NCBI RefSeq assembly: GCF_005502935.1
Contig: NZ_SCMP01000002.1
Span: 276,893-340,892, forward strand
Length of the DNA stretch: 64,000 bases
From: Pseudomonas sp. 2FG
GTDB lineage: Bacteria > Pseudomonadota > Gammaproteobacteria > Pseudomonadales > Pseudomonadaceae
Reading direction: 5' to 3'
The notes beneath the pieces are model-generated. The model was not told where the DNA came from, searched no databases, and was given only the letters and a program-made list of their open reading frames with translations. A program made the translations under genes and the position numbers. The first letter of the stretch is position 1. Each line of letters begins with the position of its first letter. Below are positions 9,177-17,796 of the stretch, piece by piece.

Positions 9177-10292
9177 TTATGGGCAGATGACGAAGTTACC
9201 GAAGCCACCGTGACGGTTCTCGATGCCGCTGATGGCCTGGTTGACCTCCTCGAGGGGGAACACGCTGTGCTCGAAGAACGACAGGTCGAGTACGCCCGAC
9301 TCGACCATATCGGCCATATCCTGGCCCTGGCCGGTGGTGAACCAAACCGAACCACTCACGGTGATGCCGTTGTCCATCATCCAGTGCAGATCCAGCGGCA
9401 CCTCACCGGCGACGGCACCGATGTTGACCAGGTGGCCACTGCGATGAAGGCTGCGCATGGCATCGACCAGGCTTTCCGCCGGAGCACCCGGGCCCAGTGC
9501 GTCGATGACCACATCGACCCCTTCGCCGTTGGTGACGTTATAGGCCCACTCCTGGGTGGAACCGCTGCCCAGGGTATGGATCTCGATGCGGCCAGGTGCG
9601 GCCAGATCCTTGACCCGCTGGAACAGCGCTTGGTTACGCGCCGTACCGAGGATCTTGCGCGCGCCCAGCGCCAGGGCCAGGGCGACGGCACCCAGGCCGA
9701 GCGTGCCGCTGATGCCATTGATCAGCACGGTGCTGCCGGGGCCCACATTGGCCGCGCGCAGAGCGCGGTAGGCAGTCCCCAGATAACCGAGGCGAGCGGC
9801 GGTCTCGAAGCTCAGGCAATCGGGCAACTTGACCAGGCTGTATTGCGGCGCGGGCATGTATTCGCACAGGCCACCGTAGGGGTAGTCCTCGAACATGCGT
9901 GGACTACGAGGGGTGAAGCCGAAGTAACCGTTGAAGGTGTAGGCCGAGCAGCCCGTGGTGTTTCCCGAGCGGCAGGCGCGGCAGGAGCCGCAATAACGCG
10001 CAGGGTTGACGTACACCCGATCGCCCGGCTTGAAGTCATAGACCTGCTCGCCGACCGCCTCGACCACACCCGCCGGATCCAGGCCGAAGATGGCCGGCAG
10101 TTTCGGCAGGGGCAGATTGGGGAACCAGTTGACCCAGTTGGTCAGGATATTGTGCAGATTGGGCACGATGCCGCAGGCCTTCACCTTGACCAGCACCTCG
10201 GTCGGGCGGATCGCGGGAACCGGGACCTGTTCGATCACCATCGGCTTGCCGCCTTCGTACATCCGTGCAGCACGCATCATTCTTGTAGTCAT
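9177..10292 (-). CDS. Zinc-type alcohol dehydrogenase / quinone reductase family protein (paralogue 1)
   Basis: 371 residues, medium-chain dehydrogenase fold: GroES-like domain (1-150) then Rossmann domain with GISGTLGLGAVALALALGA. The structural-zinc cysteines are kept in CGSCRACRSGNTTGC. The catalytic-zinc site is unusual: the normal GHE motif is replaced by GLDPAG, so the His ligand is missing. ATG at 10292 has GGAG upstream. It is a clear paralogue of 30789-31904 (same length, same FGLDPAGV, FNGYFGF and QAISGI-RHGGF ends). The substrate is unknown; an oxidised or reduced intermediate of the aromatic route is likely. Confidence 0.85.
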   Translation of the reverse strand: MTTRMMRAARMYEGGKPMVIEQVPVPAIRPTEVLVKVKACGIVPNLHNILTNWVNWFPNLPLPKLPAIFGLDPAGVVEAVGEQVYDFKPGDRVYVNPARYCGSCRACRSGNTTGCSAYTFNGYFGFTPRSPRMFEDYPYGGLCEYMPAPQYSLVKLPDCLSFETAARLGYLGTAYRALRAANVGPGSTVLINGISGTLGLGAVALALALGARKILGTARNQALFQRVKDLAAPGRIEIHTLGSGSTQEWAYNVTNGEGVDVVIDALGPGAPAESLVDAMRSLHRSGHLVNIGAVAGEVPLDLHWMMDNGITVSGSVWFTTGQGQDMADMVESGVLDLSFFEHSVFPLEEVNQAISGIENRHGGFGNFVICP

Positions 10293-10382
10293 GATTTTCT
10301 CCAACACTATTGTTCTTGTTCTCCGGTAGCTCGAACCACGTCGGCCGTGGTCGGTCTACCTTTGCGACGCCTAAAACCTGGG

Positions 10383-10964
10383 TTAACGCAAGCCATCCTC
10401 GCCCTTGATCGCGTCGGCGGCCAAGCCGCCCAGCCGTGCATGGATGCGCCCACCGGTCGCCATGGCCAGGCCGAAGGCGATTTCGTTGCGGCGCGGCCCA
10501 TCCCATACGCTCATCTCGGCCACGCCGAAGTGGCTGCGCACGTAGGCGGCCTGGATATGGCCCAGGGGAATCATCACCCGGGAGCCGGAGCCGGCGATGG
10601 TCTTGGCAGCCGGGACTATGGCCTTCGGATGACCCAGGGCCTCACGCATGGCCCAGCCGCCAGCCTCATGCCAGACCGCACCATGCTCCAGCTCGCCATC
10701 CTCGCCGACAATCGCCCCTTTGCCATACGCCTGCACCTTATCGGCCCCACCTAGCGCGACGATCAAGCGGTTGGACAGCTCGGCGCCCAAGGCCCGCAGC
10801 TCCTCCATGAAGGGCAGCAAATCCTCGACGTATTTGCCCGCATAGGGGTTTTCCACGATTGCCGTCGCCACCGCGATCTTCAACGGGGCGGCCGCGACCG
10901 GGCCACCTTCGTGCAGCACCTGCTCCACATCGAGTTTGAATTTGCGGATTTTCACCAGTGACAT
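10383..10964 (-). CDS. DUF1185 / 'amino acid synthesis' family protein
   Basis: 193 residues matching the DUF1185 (PF06684) family in length and in phrases such as VATAIVENPYAGKYVEDL, GKGAIVGEDGELEHGAV and HIQAAYVRSHFG. The family name comes from old genetic data and its reaction is not established; members are common in catabolic clusters. ATG at 10964 follows AGGAGAG. It is the first gene of the leftward module A set and is transcribed divergently from the FAH-family gene at 11083, across the three-site operator at 11021-11071. Confidence 0.82.
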   Translation of the reverse strand: MSLVKIRKFKLDVEQVLHEGGPVAAAPLKIAVATAIVENPYAGKYVEDLLPFMEELRALGAELSNRLIVALGGADKVQAYGKGAIVGEDGELEHGAVWHEAGGWAMREALGHPKAIVPAAKTIAGSGSRVMIPLGHIQAAYVRSHFGVAEMSVWDGPRRNEIAFGLAMATGGRIHARLGGLAADAIKGEDGLR

Positions 10965-11020
10965 GCTTGCTCTCCTGCTAGGCCCGCGCGCTAAGAGATT
11001 TTTTCTGCGGGCTTCCCTAG

Positions 11021-11071
11021 TATGCATTTTATGAGTTATCGTGCAAGAACTTAGTTTTTATGCACAAAAAA
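11021..11071. promoter_or_regulatory. Three-site TGCA operator array A (divergent module A promoter)
   Basis: TGCA cores start at 11023, 11042 and 11061, exactly 19 bp apart; the last is the near-palindrome TTTTTATGCACAAAAAA just upstream of the FAH-family gene. About 45 bases here align base for base, with the same spacing, with 32039-32083 in front of the vanA-like gene. The probable reader is the GntR/FCD regulator at 15898-16584, whose own promoter carries the same array. It lies between two divergent transcripts and could control both. Confidence 0.7.
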
Positions 11072-11082
11072 GGAAGGCAATG

Positions 11083-11934
11083 ATGAAGCTGATTTCGTAT
11101 CGCAAAGACGGCAAGCCGAGCTTCGGCGCAGTAGTCGCAGACAAGGTCGTCGACCTGGGCAAGCAGTTCCCCGCCACCGCCAATCTGGCCGAATTGTTGT
11201 CCGACTCGAGCCTGCTGGAACAGGCTAAGGCCTACGCCGCCAGCTCGACCGCCGACTACGCCTTCAGCGATGTGCAACTGGATCCGGTGATTCCCGCTCC
11301 CGGCAAGATCATCTGCGTGGGCATCAACTACGTCGCCCATGCCGAAGAGGCCGGCCGCAAGGTGGGGCAGCATCCGGTGATATTCCAACGCTTCGCCGAG
11401 ACCCTGCTGGCCCACAACGCCCCGCTGCTTCGGCCGATCGTCTCCGAGGAGTTCGATTTCGAGGCCGAGCTGGCGGTAGTCATAGGCAAGGGCGGCGCCC
11501 ATATCGCACCTGAAGACGCCATGGCGCATGTCGCGGGCTATACCTGCTTCAACGATGCCAGCGTGCGCGACTGGCAGTTCCACACCCACCAATACGGCAT
11601 GGGCAAGACCTTCCGCAGCACCGGCGCCCTCGGTCCATGGCTGGTGACCGCCGATGAGATCGCCGATTACCGCGAACTGCGCGTCATCGGCGTGCTGAAC
11701 GGCGAGCAGGTGCAGGAAGGCGCCCTGTCCGAACTGGCGTTCGACATTCCCCAACTGATTTCCTACGTATCCAAGGCGCTGACGTGGAACCCGGGGGATA
11801 TTCTGGCCACGGGCACCCCAAGCGGCATCGGCTTCAAACGCAACCCGCCGATATTCCTCAAGCCGGGTGATACCTTCGAGGTGGTCATCTCGCAGATAGG
11901 CACCCTGTCCAATCCGGTCATCGACGAAGCCTGA
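11083..11934 (+). CDS. Fumarylacetoacetate hydrolase family protein
   Basis: 283 residues. FAH C-terminal domain (about residues 70-280) with the metal ligands in DFEAELAVVIGKGG (two Glu) and FNDASVRDWQ (Asp), and the loop GINYVAHAEEAG. Family members hydrolyse or decarboxylate 1,3-dicarbonyl acids, such as the open-ring products of meta-cleavage. Two adjacent ATGs occur (11080 and 11083); 11083 gives a better distance from AAGGAAGG. It is the first gene of the rightward operon FAH-VOC-aldehyde dehydrogenase-hydroxylase and is preceded by operator array A. Confidence 0.9.
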   Translation: MKLISYRKDGKPSFGAVVADKVVDLGKQFPATANLAELLSDSSLLEQAKAYAASSTADYAFSDVQLDPVIPAPGKIICVGINYVAHAEEAGRKVGQHPVIFQRFAETLLAHNAPLLRPIVSEEFDFEAELAVVIGKGGAHIAPEDAMAHVAGYTCFNDASVRDWQFHTHQYGMGKTFRSTGALGPWLVTADEIADYRELRVIGVLNGEQVQEGALSELAFDIPQLISYVSKALTWNPGDILATGTPSGIGFKRNPPIFLKPGDTFEVVISQIGTLSNPVIDEA

Positions 11935-11974
11935 CTTCTTCCTCCGAACAACCATAAAACGAGGATTCACCTGC

Positions 11975-12532
11975 ATGGCTACTCTGCCCAGAATCAATTT
12001 CACCCACACAGGCACCTTCTGCGAGGATCTCGACAAGATGGTCGACTTCTATTGCCAGAAGCTCGGCTTCATCGTCAGCGACAAGGGGGTCGCGTCGACC
12101 GGCCATCGCCTGTTTTTCCTGACCCAGAACCCCGAGATCCACCACCAGGTGGTCCTGTTCGACGGCAAACCGAGCGACCTGCCGTTCAACCCGATCAACC
12201 AGCTCTCGTTCCTGCTCGACTCGATCGAAGACCTCAGACTTTACTACCAGTTCGCCAAGGAAAACGGCATCGAGAACATCGACCAAGTCGATCATGGCAA
12301 CGCCTGGTCGATGTATTTCAAGGACCCGGAGGGCAACCCGATCGAGATGTACGTCGACACGCCCTATTACACCAATCAACCGTGCCGCGAACCACTCGAC
12401 CTCGACATGAGCGCCGAGGACATCCTGTCCATGACGGAAGCCATGTGCCGCCGTCGCCCAGGGTTCCAGACCCGCGCCGAATGGGTGCAATCAACGACTG
12501 ATCGGATCGCTCAGCAACGCGTGCGTTGGTAA
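11975..12532 (+). CDS. VOC superfamily protein (glyoxalase/extradiol-dioxygenase type)
   Basis: 185 residues with the two beta-alpha-beta3 modules of the vicinal-oxygen-chelate fold. Likely metal-site positions are His11 (NFTHTG), a His-His pair at 56-57, Gln76 and Glu124 (PIEMYVD). A true extradiol dioxygenase would have His where Gln76 stands, so ring cleavage is possible but doubtful; the spacing is nearer to glyoxalase I. It sits 40 bases after the FAH-family gene and just before an aldehyde dehydrogenase, in a setting where a ring-fission enzyme would be expected. Confidence 0.8.
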   Translation: MATLPRINFTHTGTFCEDLDKMVDFYCQKLGFIVSDKGVASTGHRLFFLTQNPEIHHQVVLFDGKPSDLPFNPINQLSFLLDSIEDLRLYYQFAKENGIENIDQVDHGNAWSMYFKDPEGNPIEMYVDTPYYTNQPCREPLDLDMSAEDILSMTEAMCRRRPGFQTRAEWVQSTTDRIAQQRVRW

Positions 12533-12592
12533 TCCACCTCTGCGCGGGCCGCACTTTTCCGGGCCGCGCGAACATGCGGATATGTAAACGAT

Positions 12593-14023
12593 ATGCACAA
12601 GAACCTCATCGCAGGGCAATGGTTGGACGGAACTGGCGTTCGTGAAAACCTCAGCCCTTCGGATACGAAAGACCAGGTAGGTCTGTACGCCCAAGCATCC
12701 GCGGACGATACCCAGATAGCCATCGCCGCCGCCGAACAAGCACAGCCTCTGTGGGCCGCTAAAAGCCCGCAGCAACGTGCAGACGCGCTCGACCTTATCG
12801 GCACCGAAGTTCTTCTGCGCCGCCAGGAACTGGGCACCCTGCTTGCCCGCGAGGAAGGGAAAACCCTGCCGGAAGCGATTGCCGAAGTCGCTCGTGCCGG
12901 CCAGATATTCAAGTTCTTCGCCGGCGAGGCACTGCGCATCCAAGGCGAGCACCTGGACTCCGTTCGACTTGGGATCGAGGTCGATGTGCTGCGCCAACCG
13001 GTGGGGGTCATCGGCATCATCGCCCCGTGGAATTTTCCCATTGCGATTCCGGCCTGGAAGATCGCCCCAGCTCTGGCTTACGGCAACGCGGTGGTCTTCA
13101 AGCCCGCCGACCTGGTGCCTGGCTCCGCCTGGGCGTTGAGCGAAATCATCCATCGTGCGGGGCTGCCGGACGGAACCTTCAACCTGGTCATGGGACGCGG
13201 CAGCGTGGTGGGCCAGACCCTGGTCGAGTCGCCCCGGGTGAAGGCACTCAGCTTCACCGGTTCGTCGGATACCGGCCGGCAGATCCTGCACACCGCCGGC
13301 GCCCGCTTCGCCAAGTTGCAACTGGAGATGGGCGGCAAGAATCCGCTGGTGGTGCTGAACGACGCGGACCTGGCGCAGGCCATCGAGTCCGCGGTGCAAG
13401 GCGCCTACTTCTCGACCGGGCAACGCTGCACGGCCTCGTCGCGCTTCATCGTCGAGAAAGGCATCTATCGGCGCTTTACCGAAGGCGTGCAGGCCCGCTT
13501 GCAGGCCTTGCAGGTCGGTCATGCCCTGCATGCCGACACACAGATCGGCCCGGTGGCCGAGCAGGCACAGTTCGAGCAGAACCTGGCCTATGTGGACATC
13601 GGCCTGGCCGAAGGCGCGGTGCTGGCCTGCGGCGGCCACCCACTGACGCGCGATACCCAGGGCTACTTCATGAGTCCCGCGCTGTTCGTCGATGCCGAGG
13701 CACAGATGCGCATCGCCCAGGAAGAGATCTTCGGGCCGATCGCCTGCGCCATACCTGCCGATGACTACGAGCACGCCCTGCAGCTGGCCAATGCCAGCCC
13801 CTTTGGCTTGTCCGCGGGGATCTGCACTACCTCGCTGAAGTATGCCTCGCACTTCAAGCGCCACGTGCAGAGCGGCATGGTGATGATCAACGCGCCGACC
13901 GCCGGCGTGGACTATCACGTGCCGTTCGGCGGCACCAAGGGCTCGAGCTACGGCTCGCGAGAACAGGGGCGCTATGCCGCCGAGTTCTTCACCACGGTCA
14001 AGACCGTGTACACACAGGCCTGA
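12593..14023 (+). CDS. Aldehyde dehydrogenase (alpha-ketoglutaric-semialdehyde-dehydrogenase-like)
   Basis: 476 residues, NAD(P)-dependent ALDH superfamily, cytoplasmic. Catalytic Glu in LEMGGKNPLVV and catalytic Cys in STGQRCTASSR are present, as is the oxyanion-loop APWNFP. The C-terminal VPFGGTKGSSYGSREQGR resembles the alpha-ketoglutaric semialdehyde and aromatic-semialdehyde groups. It probably oxidises a semialdehyde intermediate in module A. It follows the VOC gene by 60 bases and precedes the FAD hydroxylase by 57, consistent with one transcript. Confidence 0.9.
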   Translation: MHKNLIAGQWLDGTGVRENLSPSDTKDQVGLYAQASADDTQIAIAAAEQAQPLWAAKSPQQRADALDLIGTEVLLRRQELGTLLAREEGKTLPEAIAEVARAGQIFKFFAGEALRIQGEHLDSVRLGIEVDVLRQPVGVIGIIAPWNFPIAIPAWKIAPALAYGNAVVFKPADLVPGSAWALSEIIHRAGLPDGTFNLVMGRGSVVGQTLVESPRVKALSFTGSSDTGRQILHTAGARFAKLQLEMGGKNPLVVLNDADLAQAIESAVQGAYFSTGQRCTASSRFIVEKGIYRRFTEGVQARLQALQVGHALHADTQIGPVAEQAQFEQNLAYVDIGLAEGAVLACGGHPLTRDTQGYFMSPALFVDAEAQMRIAQEEIFGPIACAIPADDYEHALQLANASPFGLSAGICTTSLKYASHFKRHVQSGMVMINAPTAGVDYHVPFGGTKGSSYGSREQGRYAAEFFTTVKTVYTQA

Positions 14024-14080
14024 AATAGCCGTGCCCGCATGCCAGACAGCGGGCGCCACAACAACAAGACGGAGATGGCT

Positions 14081-15649
14081 ATGGATTACGATCTGATCAT
14101 AGTGGGTATGGGCCCCGTGGGGGCCATGGCAGCCAACCTTGCCGGCCTGTGGGGTTTGAAAACACTGGCGCTGGACAAGGCCGACAACGTCTACGAGAAC
14201 CCGCGCGCCATGGGCCTCGACCACGAGGTGATGCGCGCCTTCGGCAACATCGGCCTGGCCGATGCAATCGCCCCCTATGTCATGCCCTACCGGGCCTCGC
14301 ACTACCTCACGACGCAGTCGCGCCTGATCAAGCACATCGACGCGGCCAAACCACCGCATGCGCTGGGCTGGGCGCCTAACTATGTATTTTCCCAGCCGCC
14401 GGTGGAGCGCGAGTTGCGCGCCAATATCGCCTCGTTTGCGCAGGTTACCGTTGAGCTCGGCGCCGAAGTCCTGGCAGTCGAGACCCAGGGCGAGCTGGCG
14501 CAGGTGCAGGTACGCAACCGCCACGGCGAGGTGCGGACCGTGAGTGCCGGCTATGTATTGGCTTGCGATGGGGGCACCAGCCCCATTCGTGCGCGGTTGA
14601 AGCTGCGCATGGAGGACTTGGTGTTCGACGAACCCTGGCTGGTGGTCGACGTGATGCTCAAGGAGGGGGCCGGCGAATCGCTGCCGACCACCAACGTCCA
14701 GTACTGCGAAGTCGAGCGCCCCAGTACCTACGTGGTCGGGCCGGGCCGCCACCGGCGCTGGGAGTTCATGATCAACCCCGATGAAACCCCGGCCGACATT
14801 GCCAAGCCAGAATCGATCAAGCACCTGATCTCCCGCTGGCTGGACGCCGACGACTACGACATCTGGCGCGCATCGAGCTACCGCTTCCACGCGCTGGTTC
14901 TCGAGCAGTGGCGCAGCGAGCGCATCTTCTTTGCAGGCGATGCCGCGCATATGACTCCCCCCTTCCTTGCTCAAGGGATGTGCCAGGGTATTCGTGATGC
15001 GATGGGCTTGATCTGGAAGCTGGCGCTGGTTCAGCGCGGCCTCGCCGGCCCCGGGCTGCTCGATACCTATCAGCAGGAGCGTGCGCCGCACGTACGCCAG
15101 ACGACTGAAGCGGCCAAGGAATTTGGCCTGATCATCTGCGAACGCGATCCCGCCAAGGCCGCCGAGCGCGACGAGCATCTGCTGCAGAGCATGAATAGCA
15201 CAGCTGGGGGCACCATTCGCCAGTCGCTGATCCCTGGTCTTAAGAGCGGCCTGATCGATGATCGAGCGCCAGCGGGCGAGCTATTCCCGCAACCGATGGT
15301 GATCAATCGCGAGGGCGTGCAAGGTCTGCTGGACGGCTTCACCGGGCAAAGCTTCCGCATCGTGATCGCTACGGGTATCGACGCCCAGCCGCTGCTCGAA
15401 CAAATTCATCTGCGCCTGGAAGGTAGCCCGCTGCCCTTCAAGGTGGTGCGCCTGACGGCCGAACGCCCGACGCCCAGTGACGATCCGGATCATTACCAGG
15501 AGGTGGACGCTGTCCTGGAACAGTGGATGAACGAGCGGAACTGTAAGATCGTTATCGCACGACCCGATCATTACGTGTTCGGTGGAGCCTGTACGACCGA
15601 AGGTGCGTTGGCCCTTTTTGAGCGTTGCCTGGAATCGCTAGCCAGTTGA
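14081..15649 (+). CDS. FAD-dependent aromatic hydroxylase (MhpA/PheA-TfdB type)
   Basis: 522 residues, class A flavoprotein monooxygenase. N-terminal Rossmann motif GMGPVGAMAANLAG, middle motif LACDGGTSPIRARL, and the FAD ribityl-binding GDAAHMTPPFLAQGMCQGIRD are all intact; the last 150 residues form the thioredoxin-like C-terminal domain typical of 3-(3-hydroxyphenyl)propionate or phenol hydroxylases. It uses NAD(P)H and O2 to hydroxylate a phenolic ring. The ATG at 14081 has GGAG 6 bases upstream. It closes the rightward module A operon, followed by a terminator. Confidence 0.92.
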   Translation: MDYDLIIVGMGPVGAMAANLAGLWGLKTLALDKADNVYENPRAMGLDHEVMRAFGNIGLADAIAPYVMPYRASHYLTTQSRLIKHIDAAKPPHALGWAPNYVFSQPPVERELRANIASFAQVTVELGAEVLAVETQGELAQVQVRNRHGEVRTVSAGYVLACDGGTSPIRARLKLRMEDLVFDEPWLVVDVMLKEGAGESLPTTNVQYCEVERPSTYVVGPGRHRRWEFMINPDETPADIAKPESIKHLISRWLDADDYDIWRASSYRFHALVLEQWRSERIFFAGDAAHMTPPFLAQGMCQGIRDAMGLIWKLALVQRGLAGPGLLDTYQQERAPHVRQTTEAAKEFGLIICERDPAKAAERDEHLLQSMNSTAGGTIRQSLIPGLKSGLIDDRAPAGELFPQPMVINREGVQGLLDGFTGQSFRIVIATGIDAQPLLEQIHLRLEGSPLPFKVVRLTAERPTPSDDPDHYQEVDAVLEQWMNERNCKIVIARPDHYVFGGACTTEGALALFERCLESLAS

Positions 15650-15655
15650 GCGTTG

Positions 15656-15704
15656 ACGCAATGTGCAGGCGTTCCGTCTTCGACTGCACGTTGCGTATTT
15701 TTTA
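15656..15704 (+). terminator. Rho-independent terminator after the FAD hydroxylase
   Basis: Stem ACGCAATGTGCAG (15656-15668) pairs with CTGCACGTTGCGT (15684-15696) with one G-T pair, followed by ATTTTTTAT. It lies 6 bases after the hydroxylase stop and ends the rightward module A operon. The remaining sequence up to 15897 has no recognisable gene. Confidence 0.85.
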
Positions 15705-15897
15705 TCCCCCAAAGCAGCAGGCCTACCGCAGCCTGCGGCAGCCGCCCTTGCTCACGAGGCGATGGCGGCATTCCCAGGGGCTGCTGACGGCGACGTCACG
15801 TCCCTAACCTCGGCGTCACCCAGTACCTGCCCGCCGCTACCCGCGGTACGGCAGGCTACTTGCCCGCTAGCAACTTGAGCCAGGCCTTCGGTTCGAC

Positions 15898-16584
15898 CTA
15901 TTGCAGCGTCGCATGCTGCCTGGGAATCACCTCGGTTACGCGCGCCAAGGTGCCGGTGATATGGCGCTTGAGCAGGCCGACCGCCTTCTCCGTATCTCGG
16001 GCCAGCGCCGCCTCCATCAACTGTTTGTGCTCGTCGCCCTTACGCCGCTCCCCAGTACGGTGCAAAGCAGAAAAACGACGATAGCGCTCGGCTCGATCGA
16101 ATAACGAGTCGATCATGCGCAGCAACAGCGAGGACGGACTGGCAGAAAACAGCGCAAAGTGGAAAGCCTTGTGCCGCTGCGCCCAATCATCGTCCAGCAC
16201 GACAGCCACCTTACCCAGCTTTTTTTCGATCAAACCCAAGCGATGAAAGGCTCCGAGGACGTTCGCCTCCCAGGCATCGTCGCCATACTCGATGGCATCG
16301 GCTAGCGCCTCGCTTTCCAGCAGGCAACGCAGACGGGTGATCTCGCGAAAGTCATCCACCGACAATTCCGTGACCCGAAAACCCTTGTTCTCGTTGGCCT
16401 CGACGATACCTTCCTGGGCCAGTCGGTTGAGTGCCTCGCGAATGGGCGAGCTGCTCAGGCCATAGGCCTTGGACAGCTCAGCCACCTTGAGTTTTTCGCC
16501 AGGCGCAAGTTCACAGCAGATGATCGACTTCTTCATCTGCTGCAACGCCACATCAATCAGAGATCCGCCGTGTGCGTTCAGCAT
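15898..16584 (-). CDS. GntR-family regulator with FCD domain
   Basis: 228 residues. N-terminal winged helix (about 10-75) with ELSKAYGLSSSPIREALNRLAQEGIV, then an all-helical FCD ligand domain (about 85-215) with metal-site residues in RHKAFHFALF, GDEHKQLMEAAL and LKRHITGT. FCD regulators are usually repressors released by a small acid. It is read towards the convergent module A operon, and its own promoter carries the same TGCA array found before three other catabolic genes, so it is the best candidate for the module A and B regulator and is probably autoregulated. Confidence 0.9.
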   Translation of the reverse strand: MLNAHGGSLIDVALQQMKKSIICCELAPGEKLKVAELSKAYGLSSSPIREALNRLAQEGIVEANENKGFRVTELSVDDFREITRLRCLLESEALADAIEYGDDAWEANVLGAFHRLGLIEKKLGKVAVVLDDDWAQRHKAFHFALFSASPSSLLLRMIDSLFDRAERYRRFSALHRTGERRKGDEHKQLMEAALARDTEKAVGLLKRHITGTLARVTEVIPRQHATLQ

Positions 16585-16601
16585 GGAGTTTTCCGTCCAA
16601 A

Positions 16602-16649
16602 TATTGCATTAAGTTGGATTTTATGCGCAAAAACACATTTGTGCAATTT
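16602..16649. promoter_or_regulatory. Three-site TGCA operator array B (gntR promoter)
   Basis: Cores at 16605 (TGCA), 16624 (TGCG, within TTTTATGCGCAAAAA) and 16642 (TGCA, within TTTGTGCAATTTA), spaced 19 and 18 bp. They lie 20-60 bases upstream of the gntR start and would cover its promoter. The pattern is the same as at 11021, 25548 and 32036. Confidence 0.65.
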
Positions 16650-16701
16650 AGTAAAGGCGTGCTCGCCACGCCTGCATCCGTCTCAAGCCAAGCTGAAATA
16701 G

Positions 16702-17425
16702 TTAAGGATGAGCTGCAACTGGACGCGCCACATCCTCTGCCACGCGGCTCAAGGCCGCACTTGCCTGGCTAGACAACACCTGGGCGTGAAGCGACTGCTC
16801 TCTCGCCCGACCAATCTCGCCAGCGGGTGCCTGAGTGCGGTTGGCGAGATGGCGCAGCTCGTCCGCCACCACGGAAAATCCCCGGCCCTGTTCGCCGGCT
16901 CTGGCGGCCTCGATCGCGGCATTCAACGCCAGCAGATTGGTCTGCTCGGCCAACCCACGGATCACCTCCAGAACCCGACTGACCCGTATGCTCTGTTCAT
17001 CCAGACTCTGCATGCCAAAACTCGCCTCTTCCATCTGCACGGACAAGAGCGTGCCGCCTGCGAGGTCTGCTCGGTGCTGCGCGCCACGCCCCCCCCAGCT
17101 CGTCCTTGCGGCTGTGCTGCACATCCAGGTCCAGTTGGCCGAGGGTGACCCGGCTCACCGCGCTGGCGGTGTAACGCAGGGGCGCGACTATCTGCCGACG
17201 GATGAGCACGGCGGCACCCGCACTCAGCAAGACGGCGACCAGGGTCATGCCGAGCACGGCGTAGTAGGCCCGTTGATTCCAGCGCTGCTGACCGGTGATG
17301 ATGCCGTGCTGCAAGGCCTCGGACTCATCCAGCATCTGCTCGGCAATGCTATGGCGAGGAGCGGCAACGCAGTATCGGGGCTTCAGGCGCCGAAATTGAC
17401 TAATTGAACTAGCCACACAGGCCAC
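16702..17425 (-). pseudogene. Broken methyl-accepting chemotaxis protein gene
   Basis: Two overlapping minus-strand frames together give a chemoreceptor. The upstream one (to 16997) has a transmembrane helix (AVLGMTLVAVLLSAGAAVLI) and a HAMP domain; the downstream one (from 17124) has the signalling-tip phrase [21 protein letters not shown] and [18 protein letters not shown] frameshift near 17100-17060 separates them, the region between HAMP and the tip is largely deleted, and both the ligand domain and the extreme C-terminus are missing. The 5' end stops at the MITE-like element at 17425, suggesting its insertion or a nearby rearrangement removed the start. Confidence 0.85.
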
Positions 17426-17579
17426 TAGTGTGCTGTCTCAGAATTATTGTTTCGATGACACCGGCTCGTAGGGTGCGCCGTGCGCACCAGGCACCCGGGT
17501 GTCAGTGGTGCGCACGGCGCACCCTACACAGGCCAGCCGCAGCCGCTTGAGCAATGATTATTGCGAGACAGCACACTAG
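17425..17579. mobile_element. MITE-like element, 155 bp, with a nested REP-like repeat
   Basis: Perfect 15-bp terminal inverted repeats CTAGTGTGCTGTCTC (17425-17439) and GAGACAGCACACTAG (17565-17579), with pairing that continues imperfectly inward (AATTATTG / AATGATTATT). It has no coding capacity. A REP-like pair with arms beginning GTAGGGTGCGCC occupies 17468-17488 and 17507-17527. The CTAG at each end may be part of the repeat or a target duplication. It abuts the broken chemoreceptor gene. Confidence 0.7.
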
Positions 17580-17796
17580 AGCCCTCCGGCTGCGCATCTC
17601 CGCCCCGGGATGAACCGCAAGGACTTGTACAACCGCCGCTGCGGATCTAGAGGTACAGGCGTTGCGGATTGGTGCAGGTGGCCATTTAGGCCGAACGGTG
17701 CAGGACATAAAAAAGCCGCCAACAAGGTGGCGGCATAGGTCTCAGGCTTGTGGCCTTTGACTAAGGAGCACTTCGTCTAATGCCTGTACCGGTGGC
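17580..17796. other. Intergenic region with no recognised gene
   Basis: Nothing convincing is coded here. A short minus-strand frame ending NPQRLYL at about 17650 may be the tail of a lost gene. The right part contains the terminator of the leftward transport operon. Confidence 0.4.
17707..17734 (-). terminator. Terminator of the leftward transport operon
   Basis: GCCGCC (17715-17720) pairs with GGCGGC (17729-17734); on the minus strand the hairpin is followed by TTTTTTATG. It lies 63 bases after the DUF1097 stop, closing the set DUF1302-DUF1329-YCF48-RND-DUF1097. Confidence 0.8.

Noticed and set aside
11975..12532. Calling the VOC protein an extradiol ring-cleavage dioxygenase
   Set aside because: One expected His ligand is Gln76, so only the superfamily is called.
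12491..15178. 895-codon open frame on the minus strand opposite the aldehyde dehydrogenase and hydroxylase
   Set aside because: Same reason: a long antisense shadow of high-GC coding sequence without domains.
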